A DNA stretch of 64,000 nt, taken from the NCBI RefSeq assembly GCF_000208865.1, contig NC_018396.1, positions 6,380,514 through 6,444,513 on the forward strand, given 5' to 3'. A program made the position numbers and the translations under genes. How positions within the stretch are numbered: the stretch's first letter is position 1; the number at the start of each line of letters is the position of its first letter. The notes beneath the pieces were generated by a model. That model was not told the origin of the DNA. It did no database searches and saw nothing but the letters and a program-made list of their open reading frames with translations. This stretch comes from Neospora caninum Liverpool. Its lineage: Eukaryota; Apicomplexa; Conoidasida; Eucoccidiorida; Sarcocystidae. Below, in pieces: positions 50,028 through 61,446 of this stretch.

Positions 50028-51178
50028 CTGTTAGATGGTCTTGGAGTTGGCAACGAAGTTCGTGTTAGCAGGAATGAATTATGAGTCAAAGACCCTCAGA
50101 CGAGATTCTGTGACACGCCCCTAAAGGCAAACGTGAAGTGTATGTGGTACAGTACCAACCGTGGTGTGTAAATATCGGTATATTTGAAAGACGTACGCAG
50201 CCCCTGTACGGCTCGAAACGAAGGTGCCCTCTAGAATCAGTCTATAGGTGCCAGAACACGGGAGCGAACCAAATTGCCCGCGCTCCGTCCGCAGAGACCC
50301 AACTTTGTCACAGCTGGGGAACCCTGATATGGAATAGTTGAACCGTTTTGTTGGACACAGTACGGCCAAGGTGCCGACAGGTTTTCTTGAAAATTCCAGT
50401 TGAAGATACCTTAGCACAAAACCGACATACGACATCGGCAACTTCGGAGTACCATGTCTGATCACGGATGGCTCCAATGCTCCCTTGGGAAACAAACTTC
50501 TTCATCAAAACCCTCCACATAAAAAATGTGTTTCCGGCCAGGACGGACTATCTGAAAACGAAAGTACATTTGAGGAGAAGATGAATGTCAGGTAGAAGCC
50601 AAGCTTGGTGACTTGTTGCGGTACCAGATACTCCTCATTCGGTTCGTCTTTCTGGAACTCTGAGGCAAATATGAAGCCTCTCGGCGATAGCCGGAGAACA
50701 GAGAATGTTCCGGCACTCAATGTCGTCAATAGTTGTACTGACGCAGAAAGTATGTTAGTTTCCCTATCGCCTTTCAATTGACAAGAGAAATAATACCGCT
50801 TGCTAAGAGAAAACTAAGCAAAATATTCAGCTGTCAGAATCGCCTTCTCGATGAGGCTTTAAAAGGCATCAGCATATTCCTTGGCTATCGCAGAGCGTCC
50901 CTAGTTGCCCCTTTACTCCAGGGGCAACTGGAGTGGCCGAAGTGAACTCAAGAATTGGTTTCCAACACCTGTATTACGATTGAAAATAACTCGCTGGCCT
51001 TCCTTTTAATCTATGCAAGGAAACTTCTTGCTGGGACACTTTTTTGTCGTGCATGAACGTTAGCTATCGGACGCCTTGCATATGTACGTCACGATGTTCC
51101 TTTCAAGGAGTCGCATGTGTCTGTAGTTCCGTCTGGGATGTTTTCTGCTTCGTAAAGGCGTAGAATGCCACGTTCCCC
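50028..51178. other. Unresolved region upstream of the incompletely resolved gene
   Basis: Contains minus-strand open segments at 50308-50520 (starts MWRVLMKKFVSQGSIGAIRD) and about 50540-50750 (RLSPRGFIFASEFQKDEPN) that may be 5' exons of the gene at 48871-50027, plus the 3' flank of the AP2 gene from about 51000. I could not find a consistent splice chain. Confidence 0.3.
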
Positions 51179-54100
51179 TCACTGGGGCAACGTCGGTGTG
51201 TCCATGTCAGGTCCGGAAAGTAGCAATTTGCCTGTGATATCATCGTTCTCAGAGCCTAAGAGGAACTGTGTGGGGCTCAGCAACGCTAGATCGTCCTCCT
51301 CGAATTCGTGTCTACTACTGTGATCTCGTCCGAGCAATGCACCCTGATCCGTGCCGGGTTCTCCGAAAAAGTTGTGTATCTTTTGTTTGTGTCCATCCAT
51401 CGCTGAGCCTTGATGGCCGTCGGAGGATTCCCCCGACCCGGGCCTCGGGCTGTAGCTGAGGGAACTCCTCAAATAGAATCCGCTGCTGCTACTACTGTCG
51501 TAACAGGAAGATGCGGAGCATCGGCCTGACGATCCTCCCAAAGAGAGAATTCCACCTGTCCCAACAGCCTGGCTGTCGTTGCTATCAAACTCGTCCCAGA
51601 ATGCCTGAAGAAAGTCGTCTCCTTGAAGCTGCTGCTGTGTCTGTGTGGCCGCGGGGAACCGATTCGTGTGCTTCTCAGTGTCTCCACTGAATATGCTGCT
51701 ACTACTGCCGAAGGAGGCACCAGTGCTTCTGCCATGGAAGGTCAAATCGGATCCCCGCTGGTCGGACGCAGATTCAACGGCTGCCGCGCCCGACTGGCTT
51801 TGTTGCTGTTTCTTCCGGCCGTTGTTTGCTCGCGGCGCATTGCTAGCTTGATGGAGAAGGACACCGCGGTCTTGCTGACGCTGGGATTCTTTCCCGATGT
51901 TTGGCCGTTGCTTCTGCTGCGAGCTGTCACTGACAGCTAAAGTGCCGCGTCGAATGTCTTCACTGCCATTGACAGCGCCGCCACCACTTGGAGACGTAAC
52001 AGATGTATCTCCGTCTCCCGTCGCCGTCTCGTCCGTGCCCAAATTATATGTATTTAGCATTGCCGCTCCATGCGGAACTTTCTCCTCGTACGCTTTTCTG
52101 GCGCGCTTGAGAGCTTCAGTGTTACCCCATTTCTCCACGGAAAATGCCTTCCATCCTGGGTGTCCATCCGCGTACCAACTAGCTGCCCAGAAGCGCTTGA
52201 TGCCTGGTGACGACGCACGACAGATTGCAGGCTTTGAGTGGCTGAATCAAGTGCTCACCACGCCAACAATTAGGGGTGAATCTGTATGGGAAGGAAGACG
52301 GAAGTACGCACTAAAGCGTGGCTCTTCCCCAGTGATACTCAGTGTTTCCTCGGCCTGCCCGAACACTCTTAACACACGAGGCGACTCTCATGCACGCCCA
52401 GGCTCAAAACTGACGTCGGCTAAAGAGGCATGGATGCACTCTGACCTCTGTCCTTAGGACTGGAATTCATGAAACAGTATCTGTTTCTTCAGACAGGCCA
52501 CTAAGTGTTGTTTTGTGCTAGGCTAATTGAAGCATAGGGTAGCCGATTCCTGCTGACAGGACTCTGCGTTCTGCCGCTTTTCTGTTAGGAAAGATCACTT
52601 ACCCCTAGTGAACTGAAACACTCCCGGCTGCTTTGTTTTGTTGTGTCGAGTCGTCCTCATTGTCATAGTAGCGCCTGCTCCAACTGATGCATGTTTGCCT
52701 GAATGCGGTGCGCTCCCAGCTGCAGGGACGGCAGCAGCCCCGCTCTGCTGCAATTGCGGAGGTGGCGTCTGAGTAGGCGAATGTTCAAGATTTGTTGCTG
52801 CTGTCCGTCCTGTAGCTGCGGTATCTACAGCGCCAGAGGTATCGTTGCACCCTGCCGACCGTTGTCCCGCCGCGGGAATAGCGTTGCGCGGCGGCAAATC
52901 CTTTTGCGGCTGTTGTTCTCCTGAATCGCCCCCCTCGATGCCGCACGCGGAGTGCTCGGCGCCTGCCGAGGGTGTGCTGATAACTGCGTCGGACACGCTG
53001 GTGGCTTCCGGGTCCTGCTCCGCGAGAGTGTCGTCTGTTTCACCATTTTCTAGTTCGCCGAGATGCTGGTTGCAAGGAGCAGCAGTGCTCTGTTCATTCA
53101 TGTCACTGTGCAGACAGGGTGTCAGACTGTTCACCTCGGGCACGTCGCACGCGCCGTTAGTCGAGGCTTGTCCTGCAGTGTCAAGCAAGTGGAAAGCAAA
53201 AGGCCGCGGAAGGATATAGAATGGCGCCCACAATCCGTTCAGTGGCAGGGGTACCTCCAGAATGGTATCTCTGGCTCACGAATGAGCGAACCTAATACGG
53301 CTTGGCTTCCGTGCATGTCTCTTACCGACGCCTCCTGTTGTTCCGGTGGCAGCATGCTGCTGTTGCTGCCTTTGCAGCAGAACGCGTCGTGACGTCACAG
53401 CCGGCCGCGGTTTCTTATATATGTCTGCGTCGTCACCTTCCTCGGCAGCGACAACAGCAGCCGTCCTGTATCTGCCTCTTCTCTGCTTCGCGCCTCCGTT
53501 AGGCCCCGTCTGCCCGCCGCCTCCAACGACCTCTCCGGTCGCCACGTAGCCGCCGGCACCGGCTTTCATTCCTGCATTGCCGGCTCTACCGGAGTTGCCT
53601 GCTTGCAGAGGAACGCGTGCGCTCGCTGCCTTTTCTGAAGTGCTGCAGCGAAGATCTCCAGGAGATGGCTGGTGGCGGCCCCCCGGTCGATGCTGTGAGT
53701 GACCGGTTCGATCGGGGAAAATGCGTGAATCGTCGCTAAACGAAGGCTTTGCTCCTGCACGCGCAGGGCCCGCCCGATCGTGGCCGTATCCACAGCAGCA
53801 GCAACATTCAGAAGTACCCCCACGGGCCGAGTGGTGCGCGAGTGAAGCAACGTCCCTGTACCCTATTCCTTCACTTCCTGCCCCGCAGTTGTGGACTGCT
53901 TCACCAGTCAAGGCAACTGGATGTGAAGAAGGCGGCACGAACCAACTGCTAGAGACGGGAGGCATCCCACCGCCGTAAGCACCGCCTCTTGGCGCTGCAG
54001 CTGCTGGCAGAGTGGCTGCCCCAGCCGCGTCTGCAGGAGTGGCGGAGGTCGTCCCAGAAAAATTGGGCTTCAGCAAAGCGCCACATGACGCCAATGATGA

Positions 54101-57100
54101 TAATGATGATGGAGAAGGACACGGCCCGGGAAGAAAGCCTAGGAGCTGCAGACCCAGAAGAGCCTGATGCTGCATGACTTGATGTTGAGGGATACGAAAG
54201 GGGTACGACCCACGGCAGCGTTGCTGCAGACAGAGCGGTGCCAGGATAGACTCCAATATTTGGGCCCTCGCTGTGGAAAAACACAATCAGTCGCACCCCA
54301 CACGACGCACTACAAAATACCACCACGGAGGTACACACCAGTTCTGATTTGCAGCTCCACGGAAGGATTGTTTTTCGTTCCAATGACGCAAATGAGGCGA
54401 CGCTGCTCGGTCGGGTGTCCTTGGGCTTTGCCAAGCCTCTGCAAATCATTCTCTTCGCTCAAACACAATGTACAAGTTGTCCTCCTGGACTTGGCAATGT
54501 AGAAGCTCCCGTCCGCTTGCCAGCGGCACGGGTGGAACGTGTAGGGAGACTTGGGCCAGAGAAAGTGATCGCCGAAGCCGTGCAAAAACGCGGTCTCCAG
54601 GGGCGAAGCCCCGTCATGCTCGCATAAACCCACGGCACTAGCAAGACGTCATCAGACGCTCACCAGTAAGGTAGTTGCGTTGTCATACCTTTTGTGTTCC
54701 GGCTGCCTTCTCTCCACGCATCTCGAAGGCCGTCCAAAGCTGCCAGGACGAAATGAAGGCTGAGTGCAATAAGATCAATATGGACAAACGATGCATTGGC
54801 ATCTTTCACGCCCAGGCGAAAGAACACACGCGTCATTTTGCCATCCGGTGAACACTCCAAACTTGAACTCCGTAACCGGCTCCATGGTAGCACTAAATGC
54901 CAAATGATATATCCGAGCCGAAATCGCTTGTCAAGTCAGACTGAGACATACAAGCTTTTCGTCCTTCAGATTCAGCGGCGTTTCCTGCTATGCGGCGTAC
55001 GCTCGCTCTGAGGTCTTCAAGCGCAGACAAGGCCGGGGACACGAAATAGCCACTGTATGCTGCTGCCCTATTGGCGCAGAAATAAGTAAAATCCGACCTC
55101 TCGCATGGAGCAATATTCCCTTGCCGGGGCTCCTCCGTGTACGCCGTCCACACTAACACCATGAAGGATGGTCAGCACCGCCCTATGGAGCAGAGAAGAT
55201 GGGGAGCAACGGGAAATGAGATCGCCTGACAGTGCTCCGAATGCTCTACGCTGGAAACGGGTTTCCTCTTACGTTCTCTCCTTCCATGTTTCTGGAGCCA
55301 AAGCTGAAGCCTGCGGCATTCGTTTCTTCCTCTTTCTCTGTTTCGCGGTGCAACTATTCTCGGTCCCTTCTGTCGTTGTGCAGCCGGGAGTCTCAGCATC
55401 ACGTGACCCACTACATGATTCCTCCGCACGGAGCGTCTTGCTTTGTTCCCTCTTCTCTTCCCGACGCAACGCACGGCCTTCTTCCGGCATTCTGCTGCCT
55501 GAGGTTGGAGCGTATCCTCCTCTTTGAACTTCTCGTGTCTGCAGCCGGTCGATTGTGTTCGTGTAGGCCTCAGGATCCAAGCACTGTGAGTTATGCACGA
55601 GCTTTCCGTCTCCTTGGTCCAGCGTGTAGTCGTGGCAAGGCTCATTCTGGCCGTATCCGTTGACGGCCATGTCCATATTCTGTGCCCCAATTCCTCCTCT
55701 AGTTCTCAACCCGTCAAGCTCAGTAGCGCCGGATGGATTTTGAAAATGCACGGCCTCCGGAGATGCTTGAAGCTGTATTTTTGCATCACTTGCCTGTTCC
55801 TCAAAGGGGTATGTCCGGTCACCTTCAGTCTGACCGCGTGGCCCATCTGGGGTTATCACTGCCTCAGTCGGCAGTCCAGAAGAATCGCTTCCCTTGCTCG
55901 CTTTGTCCTCACAGAAATGGCCATCAAGACTGCTTCCAAAGAGAACAAACTCGAAAACATGCAGTTCCTCTTTCCGCTGTGCTGCTGCAAGCAACAGAAA
56001 ACACTCCCGGTAGGCAGCGAGCAGCTGCTGTTCTGCCAAACACATCTGCTGCTCGAAGTTTATTCTGTGTTTTCCTCTCGGCTCGCGAGTGGTACGCATG
56101 GCCTCTTCGCGTGAGAAAGCCGATACGGGAGAGCTGAAGGCAGATGATGGAAGTCTCTCGTTTTTGTCGTCGATAAGTGTGTCGAGAGAAGGAAGGAGAA
56201 GACGCCGTGAGTATTTCAGCTCCGGCGCAGGATCAGTGGAATGTTGCTGGTGTTTGGAATCAGTAGAGGCACTTCCCAGCTGCGAAGAAATGTTACCAGC
56301 GAGAGGCGAGATCCCAGTTGGTGCTTCAGCAAGCGTGGGATGCGCCACCGAGAGTGCACTGGCACACGCGCTTGTGGAAGGTGAGGCTGTCCCAGAAGGA
56401 GAAACATCTTCAATAGAGTGTGTTTTGCCTGTTTTGCTTGATCCTGCCAGTGTGTCCGGGCTCGTTTTCTGATGGGGCTGGAAGGCCGCAATGTCCGATA
56501 ACGGAAGACCGCCGGAGGCTGGTAATGCGTCACCTCGTGTCTGAAAGGCGACGGAACACAGATCCGCTAGCAGAGCTGCTTTTCCTGTTGACTGGACCTC
56601 CTGTGTCTTGTCAGACGGAATGCGGCTGTCGCCACCTCCGGCGCCATGGTGTGCGCCAGGCAATGCTGTATCGGACGCCAGAAATGCCACGTCAGCGCTG
56701 AACGTCGACACTGGACCTCTGCTCAGCGTTTCAATGAAGCTCCTCCGGTCAACAGCCGGTCCCTGAACCACGCACATGCAATCCAAGGCTACTTTTGGAG
56801 CGTGTGTGAGAACCGAAGCACTCCGAAACCTCGCTGAAGAAGCCGTCAACCTAATAAGGTAAGAGCGTTACTTGTGTAACACGCCTGAAACGCGTGATGT
56901 CACTACGAAAAGCGGTTGTGTATCAGCCGGCAAGGAATCCATGTCCGGCGCCTGGCCAGCCTCGTGGTTCCCTTTCTTCCCATGCGCTGGCTCTGATAAC
57001 CGTGCGAGGAAAACAAACTCACCTCTGAACAGTTGACCGGCTGGCGAAGATTTTGCTTCTGCGGTGTCGAGTTTCCTCCATGGTTACCGCGAGGTTCTGG

Positions 57101-59188
57101 CTGATGCAGCGTCGCTGACGGATCCATGCCCCGTTTCCGTTCATTGCCACTCGAGATGTCTGAAGCCGACGAGATGTGACCAGTTTTCGAGGCGTGACCG
57201 CAAATTGAGACCGCGGCTTGAGAGGCAGCCGACGCCTCTGTCATCGCTCTTTTCTGTTGTAACCGAACCCGCTTGATAAGCAATTTGAAAATATTCCGCA
57301 GAGATGAAGCTAATAAGTACCGCCGCTTCAGACTGGACCGGTCCCAGCTGTTTGATTCAGAAAGTACGGGCAAAGGCAGTTGGCCCGTTACTGCTGGGGT
57401 GTGAGCGGCGAATGTGTTCATTCCGTTCCCTGGAAAGCGCACATCTCGGGCGCTGTTTGTCCTCGATGGCTGCGTCCGATGTAGAATTGCCGGGACTACA
57501 CACCGGCTGTGCTCCACGGGAAAGTGCTGGGCGGAAGCAGGGGAGGGGTCCCCACCATGAATTTGAAAAGGGTGCCCTGTATGGGTTGCGCCAGAGGCCG
57601 AAATCCCTTGATGTTGACCTCCAGCAGGAGACCCTGTTTCCATGGCTCGGTCGTGTTTTGCATTTGACTGTGACACATTTGCTTGCTCAACTCTTGAGGG
57701 TGCAACGGAGAAGGACAAACCTTCAGTAGTGACCAACTGTTTATTCGGCTGTGACACGGGGGGAGGCGTGGGGACGAAAGCCGAAGACGAATCAGAAGAT
57801 GTAGCAGCCGTCACTTCAGCGTCTCGGGCCATCGTGGCAGCAGCTCGCCTGTCGCCTGCCTTTGCCGACTTTGAGTCCTCACTCCCACGGAGAGTTGTTA
57901 TTTCTCCGAGCTGCAAGTTGTTTTGCTGCGTTGCTGGTGTCTCCATTTTGGAGGCTTCTCCACCTAAAATCGGCGGTGAGACTGTTGCAGTTGCAGCTGC
58001 TGCTCTAACTCCAGAAAGACCGGGTCTCGACATTTGCTGTAGCTGCAGTCCTTCAGATTGGTGTTGGTCATGAGGTGTTTCGTCCTCGTTTTTCACTGAC
58101 TCGCTTGACACATTTGACCTGGAAATCGCCAAGGAGTCTTTTGGCTGCTGCTGATGTGAAACTCTGGAGAGCTCAAGGGCCTCCTGCTCAGCAATGCGTG
58201 CCCCGGAAAAAGACATCGAGAGTCCTCCCAGGGGCCTTGAGGAGACAACTCCTGCTGCTGTGCTTCCTGCTGCAGACGAGGCCGGCATGTGCCGAAGGAG
58301 CTGCAGCTGCAAAGGTTGTGGCGGCACAAGAGAACCTGTTTTGTCGGCTAATGGAGAATGTTGCCGAGAGACTGCTGCCGAGTCGAGGACTTCTGAAGTC
58401 TCTCCGTGGAGTGCAACTGGTCCGGGCGACAATGAGGAAACGTCATTTGCACATGCTCCAAGAGCTCTGCTAGAAGATAATGGAGGCTGCGGCCCCTTCT
58501 CTTCCTCTGCAGGGGCACTAGGACTAGAGCACGGCCCACTGCAGGGAACAGATTCGAAGTTTCTCGACTCTGTAGCCGTACGGGAAGGTGCTGACATGTC
58601 ATGTTGTTCGTCAGCAACAGTACATGGATATGCACCAGCTGGTTTCCCGTTGTGTACACTAGGCTGCAGTCCGGTTGCCTGACCAAGTACGGATGATCCC
58701 TTTCCCCAGGCAACCACTAATGGCGTGCACAAGCGCTTTTGTTGTACAAGACTAGAAGCTGATGAAAGCTGATCACTGGAGGAACCTTCCTTCTTCGCAG
58801 TATGAGTTTGCGGTTTTGTAGCGTCTGAGGTTGTACAGTTGCCGATCAGTTCTTCCGTAGCTCTGCAATTTTCAAATTTTTGCGGCGTCTGCTGGTTTCT
58901 GATGCCGGCTAGATCCTCCAAGTTACTGTCGACGCTGGGATGCTCCGTAACGGGGCATGAAGTCGATGCAAGGGAAGAATGTGAAATCCTTGCTGGTGAT
59001 ACGCTACAGGGAGGTAAATGAGTTGGAAACGAAGCTAAAGCTGAGATTTCTTCTCGCGAGTTGCCTTGCAGTGAGCCCACTGGACCGGTTTGTGCACCGC
59101 CGCATGCAGTGTCAGCGGAAGAAGGCATTCCGCTCCCCGGAGAAAGAAGCCCTGACATCGTCGCCGAACACAGAGGAGGAACAGGCAT
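51179..59188 (-). CDS. ApiAP2 family transcription factor
   Basis: A nuclear sequence-specific DNA-binding protein, by its AP2 domain. Likely exons (minus): 57023-59188, about 55270-56762, 54952-55152, about 54700-54892, 54339-54637, 53326-54270, 52603-53172, 51179-52203. The last four join in exact phase; borders around 54640-54720 and 55150-55400 are uncertain. The AP2 domain lies about 340 residues from the C-terminus: QPGVFQFTRG at the end of one exon, then IKRFWAASWYADGHPGWKAF and SVEKWGNTEALKRARKAYEE in the next, matching the three-strand plus helix pattern. The first exon is Ser/Ala/Gln-rich and disordered. Exon 53326-54270 is Gly/Ala-rich with a poly-Cys run (CCCCCGYG) and poly-Gln. 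The middle exons (YFCANRAAAYSGYFVSPALS, HIDLIALSLHFVLAALDGL, YTFHPCRWQADGSFYIAKSR) look folded but match nothing I know. The ATG at 59188 may be internal (see the upstream exon). Confidence 0.8.
52074..52636 (-). other. AP2 DNA-binding domain, split by an intron
   Basis: The domain is encoded in two pieces, 52603-52636 and 52074-52203, separated by a 399-base intron (donor GTAAGT, acceptor CACCAG). Phase 1 on both sides joins R-G to I-K-R. Hallmarks seen are G-V-F at the first strand, W-A-A-S-W at the second, K-A-F-S-V at the third, then W-G and the helix EALKRARKAYEE. Confidence 0.85.
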
Positions 59189-59339
59189 CGTGTTTGCAGA
59201 CTGGAGTCTACAAGCACGGAAGGAAGTTGAAATGCGGAAGCAAAGTGACTGTGTCGTCCACAGTCATTTAGAGACTTAAAAGGCCGCTGCGCTGTTTGGA
59301 AACATGCGGGTGTCCATGACCACTCGGCGCTGCACTTGT

Positions 59340-59755
59340 CAAGTGCCACAGCTTCCGTTTGCTTCCATCAGCGCTGTGACGTGCGCCCTGCAGCCTTGCG
59401 ATTCGTATTGCAGAATGAACAGCCGTGCAACCCTCCGCCCTGAATACGTTTGCCCTGGCGCGGATTGCTTCAAAGCGGTACAGAAGGGAACGGTGAATAA
59501 CGATAGAGGAGCCACTGCGGAGTCCTTTGAGGACTGCTGGCTATCTGTTTGAATCAGCAGAGGGCGACTGTCTGTGACCCCAGCAACTTCATCAGAACGG
59601 GAGTTGCCTTGTTTTTCCAGAAAGATAACGTGACTTCCTGGACAGTGTCCAGGACATAGGGTCAAGTTTTCCAGATCGCTGCTGATGGAGAGAACATCGT
59701 CTAAAAAGGAGGGCGAGTTTGTTGCATAACTGTCCGGCAGAACAGACCCTATCAT
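59340..59755 (-). CDS. Probable 5' exon of the ApiAP2 gene
   Basis: An open minus-strand segment with an ATG at 59755. It reads MIGSVLPDSYATNSPSFLDD and continues with an acidic/hydrophobic SISSDLENL stretch, composition typical of a transcription factor N-terminus. It could splice in phase 0 from a weak donor near 59390 to the acceptor ACTCCAG just before the ATG at 59188. If so, translation starts at 59755 and not 59188. The donor is poor, so it may be a leader ORF or a separate small gene. Confidence 0.4.
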
Positions 59756-61446
59756 GAATCAGAAGTTCCAGTCCAACACGGCGTGCCCACTGTGAGGGGT
59801 ACGGCTTCAGACACGGAGTCAAGTCCCGTTGACAAACAGCGACGGACTACATTCAAGCTCTGGACGGTCTTTACAAGATTCAGAAGCCTGCTGGCTCTTT
59901 GTTTGGTCCGGTGGGAGCTTGCAGCTGCCACCCGGGCGCCTACCTGCCTGCGTCGTTGTTCGATAGATCTCCGTCACGTGAAGCGCCCATAACATTCAAG
60001 CCTGTCATACCGAGTATCAATGACAGGATGGACCTTGTGCAGGAAATCCGTTCTGCACTCGTCGGCTCGGATCAGCTTTCGGCTCTTTCACCGTGCCTCT
60101 CGCTTTTTCGGAAAACTGGTAAGGGTGTCGACGTGCGGCACCGCTGCGACAATCAATGTTACCGAGCGTTCAGATCACACGGTGCAAATCAGATGCTGTG
60201 ACTTATCGAATGTCCAAGAAATGGATGCGATCCAGCTGCAGGTAGAGCTGTTCTCTCATAACAAACACTGTGCAGATGGTCACATCGCGGACGACCGACG
60301 GCAGGCGCACGCGGTTCCTTTGTTGCCCCGCTCTACGAGCTTGTGAGTGTGTCGCTCTCCCGAGTGGTCCTGAAGGCGATTTGTGCACAGTTTCACGTCA
60401 AGGCAGAGCAAAGTCAAAAAAGGCCGGCATGTCTGCGCCACAGAAAACGTGCCTCACAGTAGCTGCACGGCCTGGAAGTTCTCTAAGGAAAAAAGTTGCT
60501 GCGAGCGTCAGGCTTTCGCGGTCTCCAAGGCGGAGGCCCTCTCTACCGAGGGAATGCACACCCGCTTGCTGGGATGCAAGTACTCCATTCATGGTCAGGC
60601 TTGAGATTGGCGCCTACATTTTTGACGGAAATCGCTTCCTCCAGAAACACACAGAATATACTGAGCACTGAATAACAAGAATGAGCTAAAAATGCTGCAA
60701 GCACCTGCCAGGCTAATCTTGACAAAGGGCACGCGAAGTCAGTTGCACCGAGTGCTCTGTCACCACTCGAGGCAGCGGGGGGTCCGGCAGGGCACGGGCA
60801 CAGCCTTTTCGGGAGTCGTCCCGTAGGACGATGCGCGTCGTGCTGCAACGAGATAACAAACTCGCCGAAACCACAAACTTCCTCTTGGAGGAAAATAAAT
60901 CAGCTCTTCGTCGCGCACTAACGTACGGACCCGGTAAGCATCTGCAAAAGAAAAACCGTAAAGCTATACTGTCGAGAAACGTGGTCGTGTCTGTGCGCAA
61001 CAACGGCGGTCGTTTGGTGATCCTGGTCGCCGATCTGCCACAAGCAGCGAAGACGTAGGGTGCAGGTATGGAGAGGTAATACCGGAGTAAGGTTCCATCT
61101 GAGGCTTGACCATGTTTGCATTTCTCCTACGGGTCTTTGCAAGTGAAAAAGCTCTGAAAAAGTCTCTCAACTGCAGGCAGAGAGTCGGAGAAAAACGCCG
61201 TGACCCATCGTCCACGAAGAAAGAATTTGAAGGCACGATGCGAAAGGAGGGGGGCCACGCAAGGCGGTGCGCAGTGTTTCGGGCGTGGTGCAGTGCAGCG
61301 TGACGGGCTCCCCTGGGCCACCCAGCTCACTTTAGTGGTCAGCGTCATCACACCAGCCGGAGTCCATTCGATCTAAAACGCCCGCAAAGTTTCAGTGAAG
61401 CCCTACCAATCCAGGTAAAAAGCACAGTTTGGCTAAACGACAGTTA
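59756..61446. other. Unresolved region upstream of the AP2 gene
   Basis: Should contain the AP2 promoter and leader and the 3' flank of the next gene. Two + strand stretches look mildly coding: about 60012-60118 (MDLVQEIRSALVGSDQL, then a GTAAGG donor) and about 60780-60935 (FLLEENKSALRRALTYGPG, then a GTAAGC donor). They lack a confirmed start or end and are not called as genes. Confidence 0.35.
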
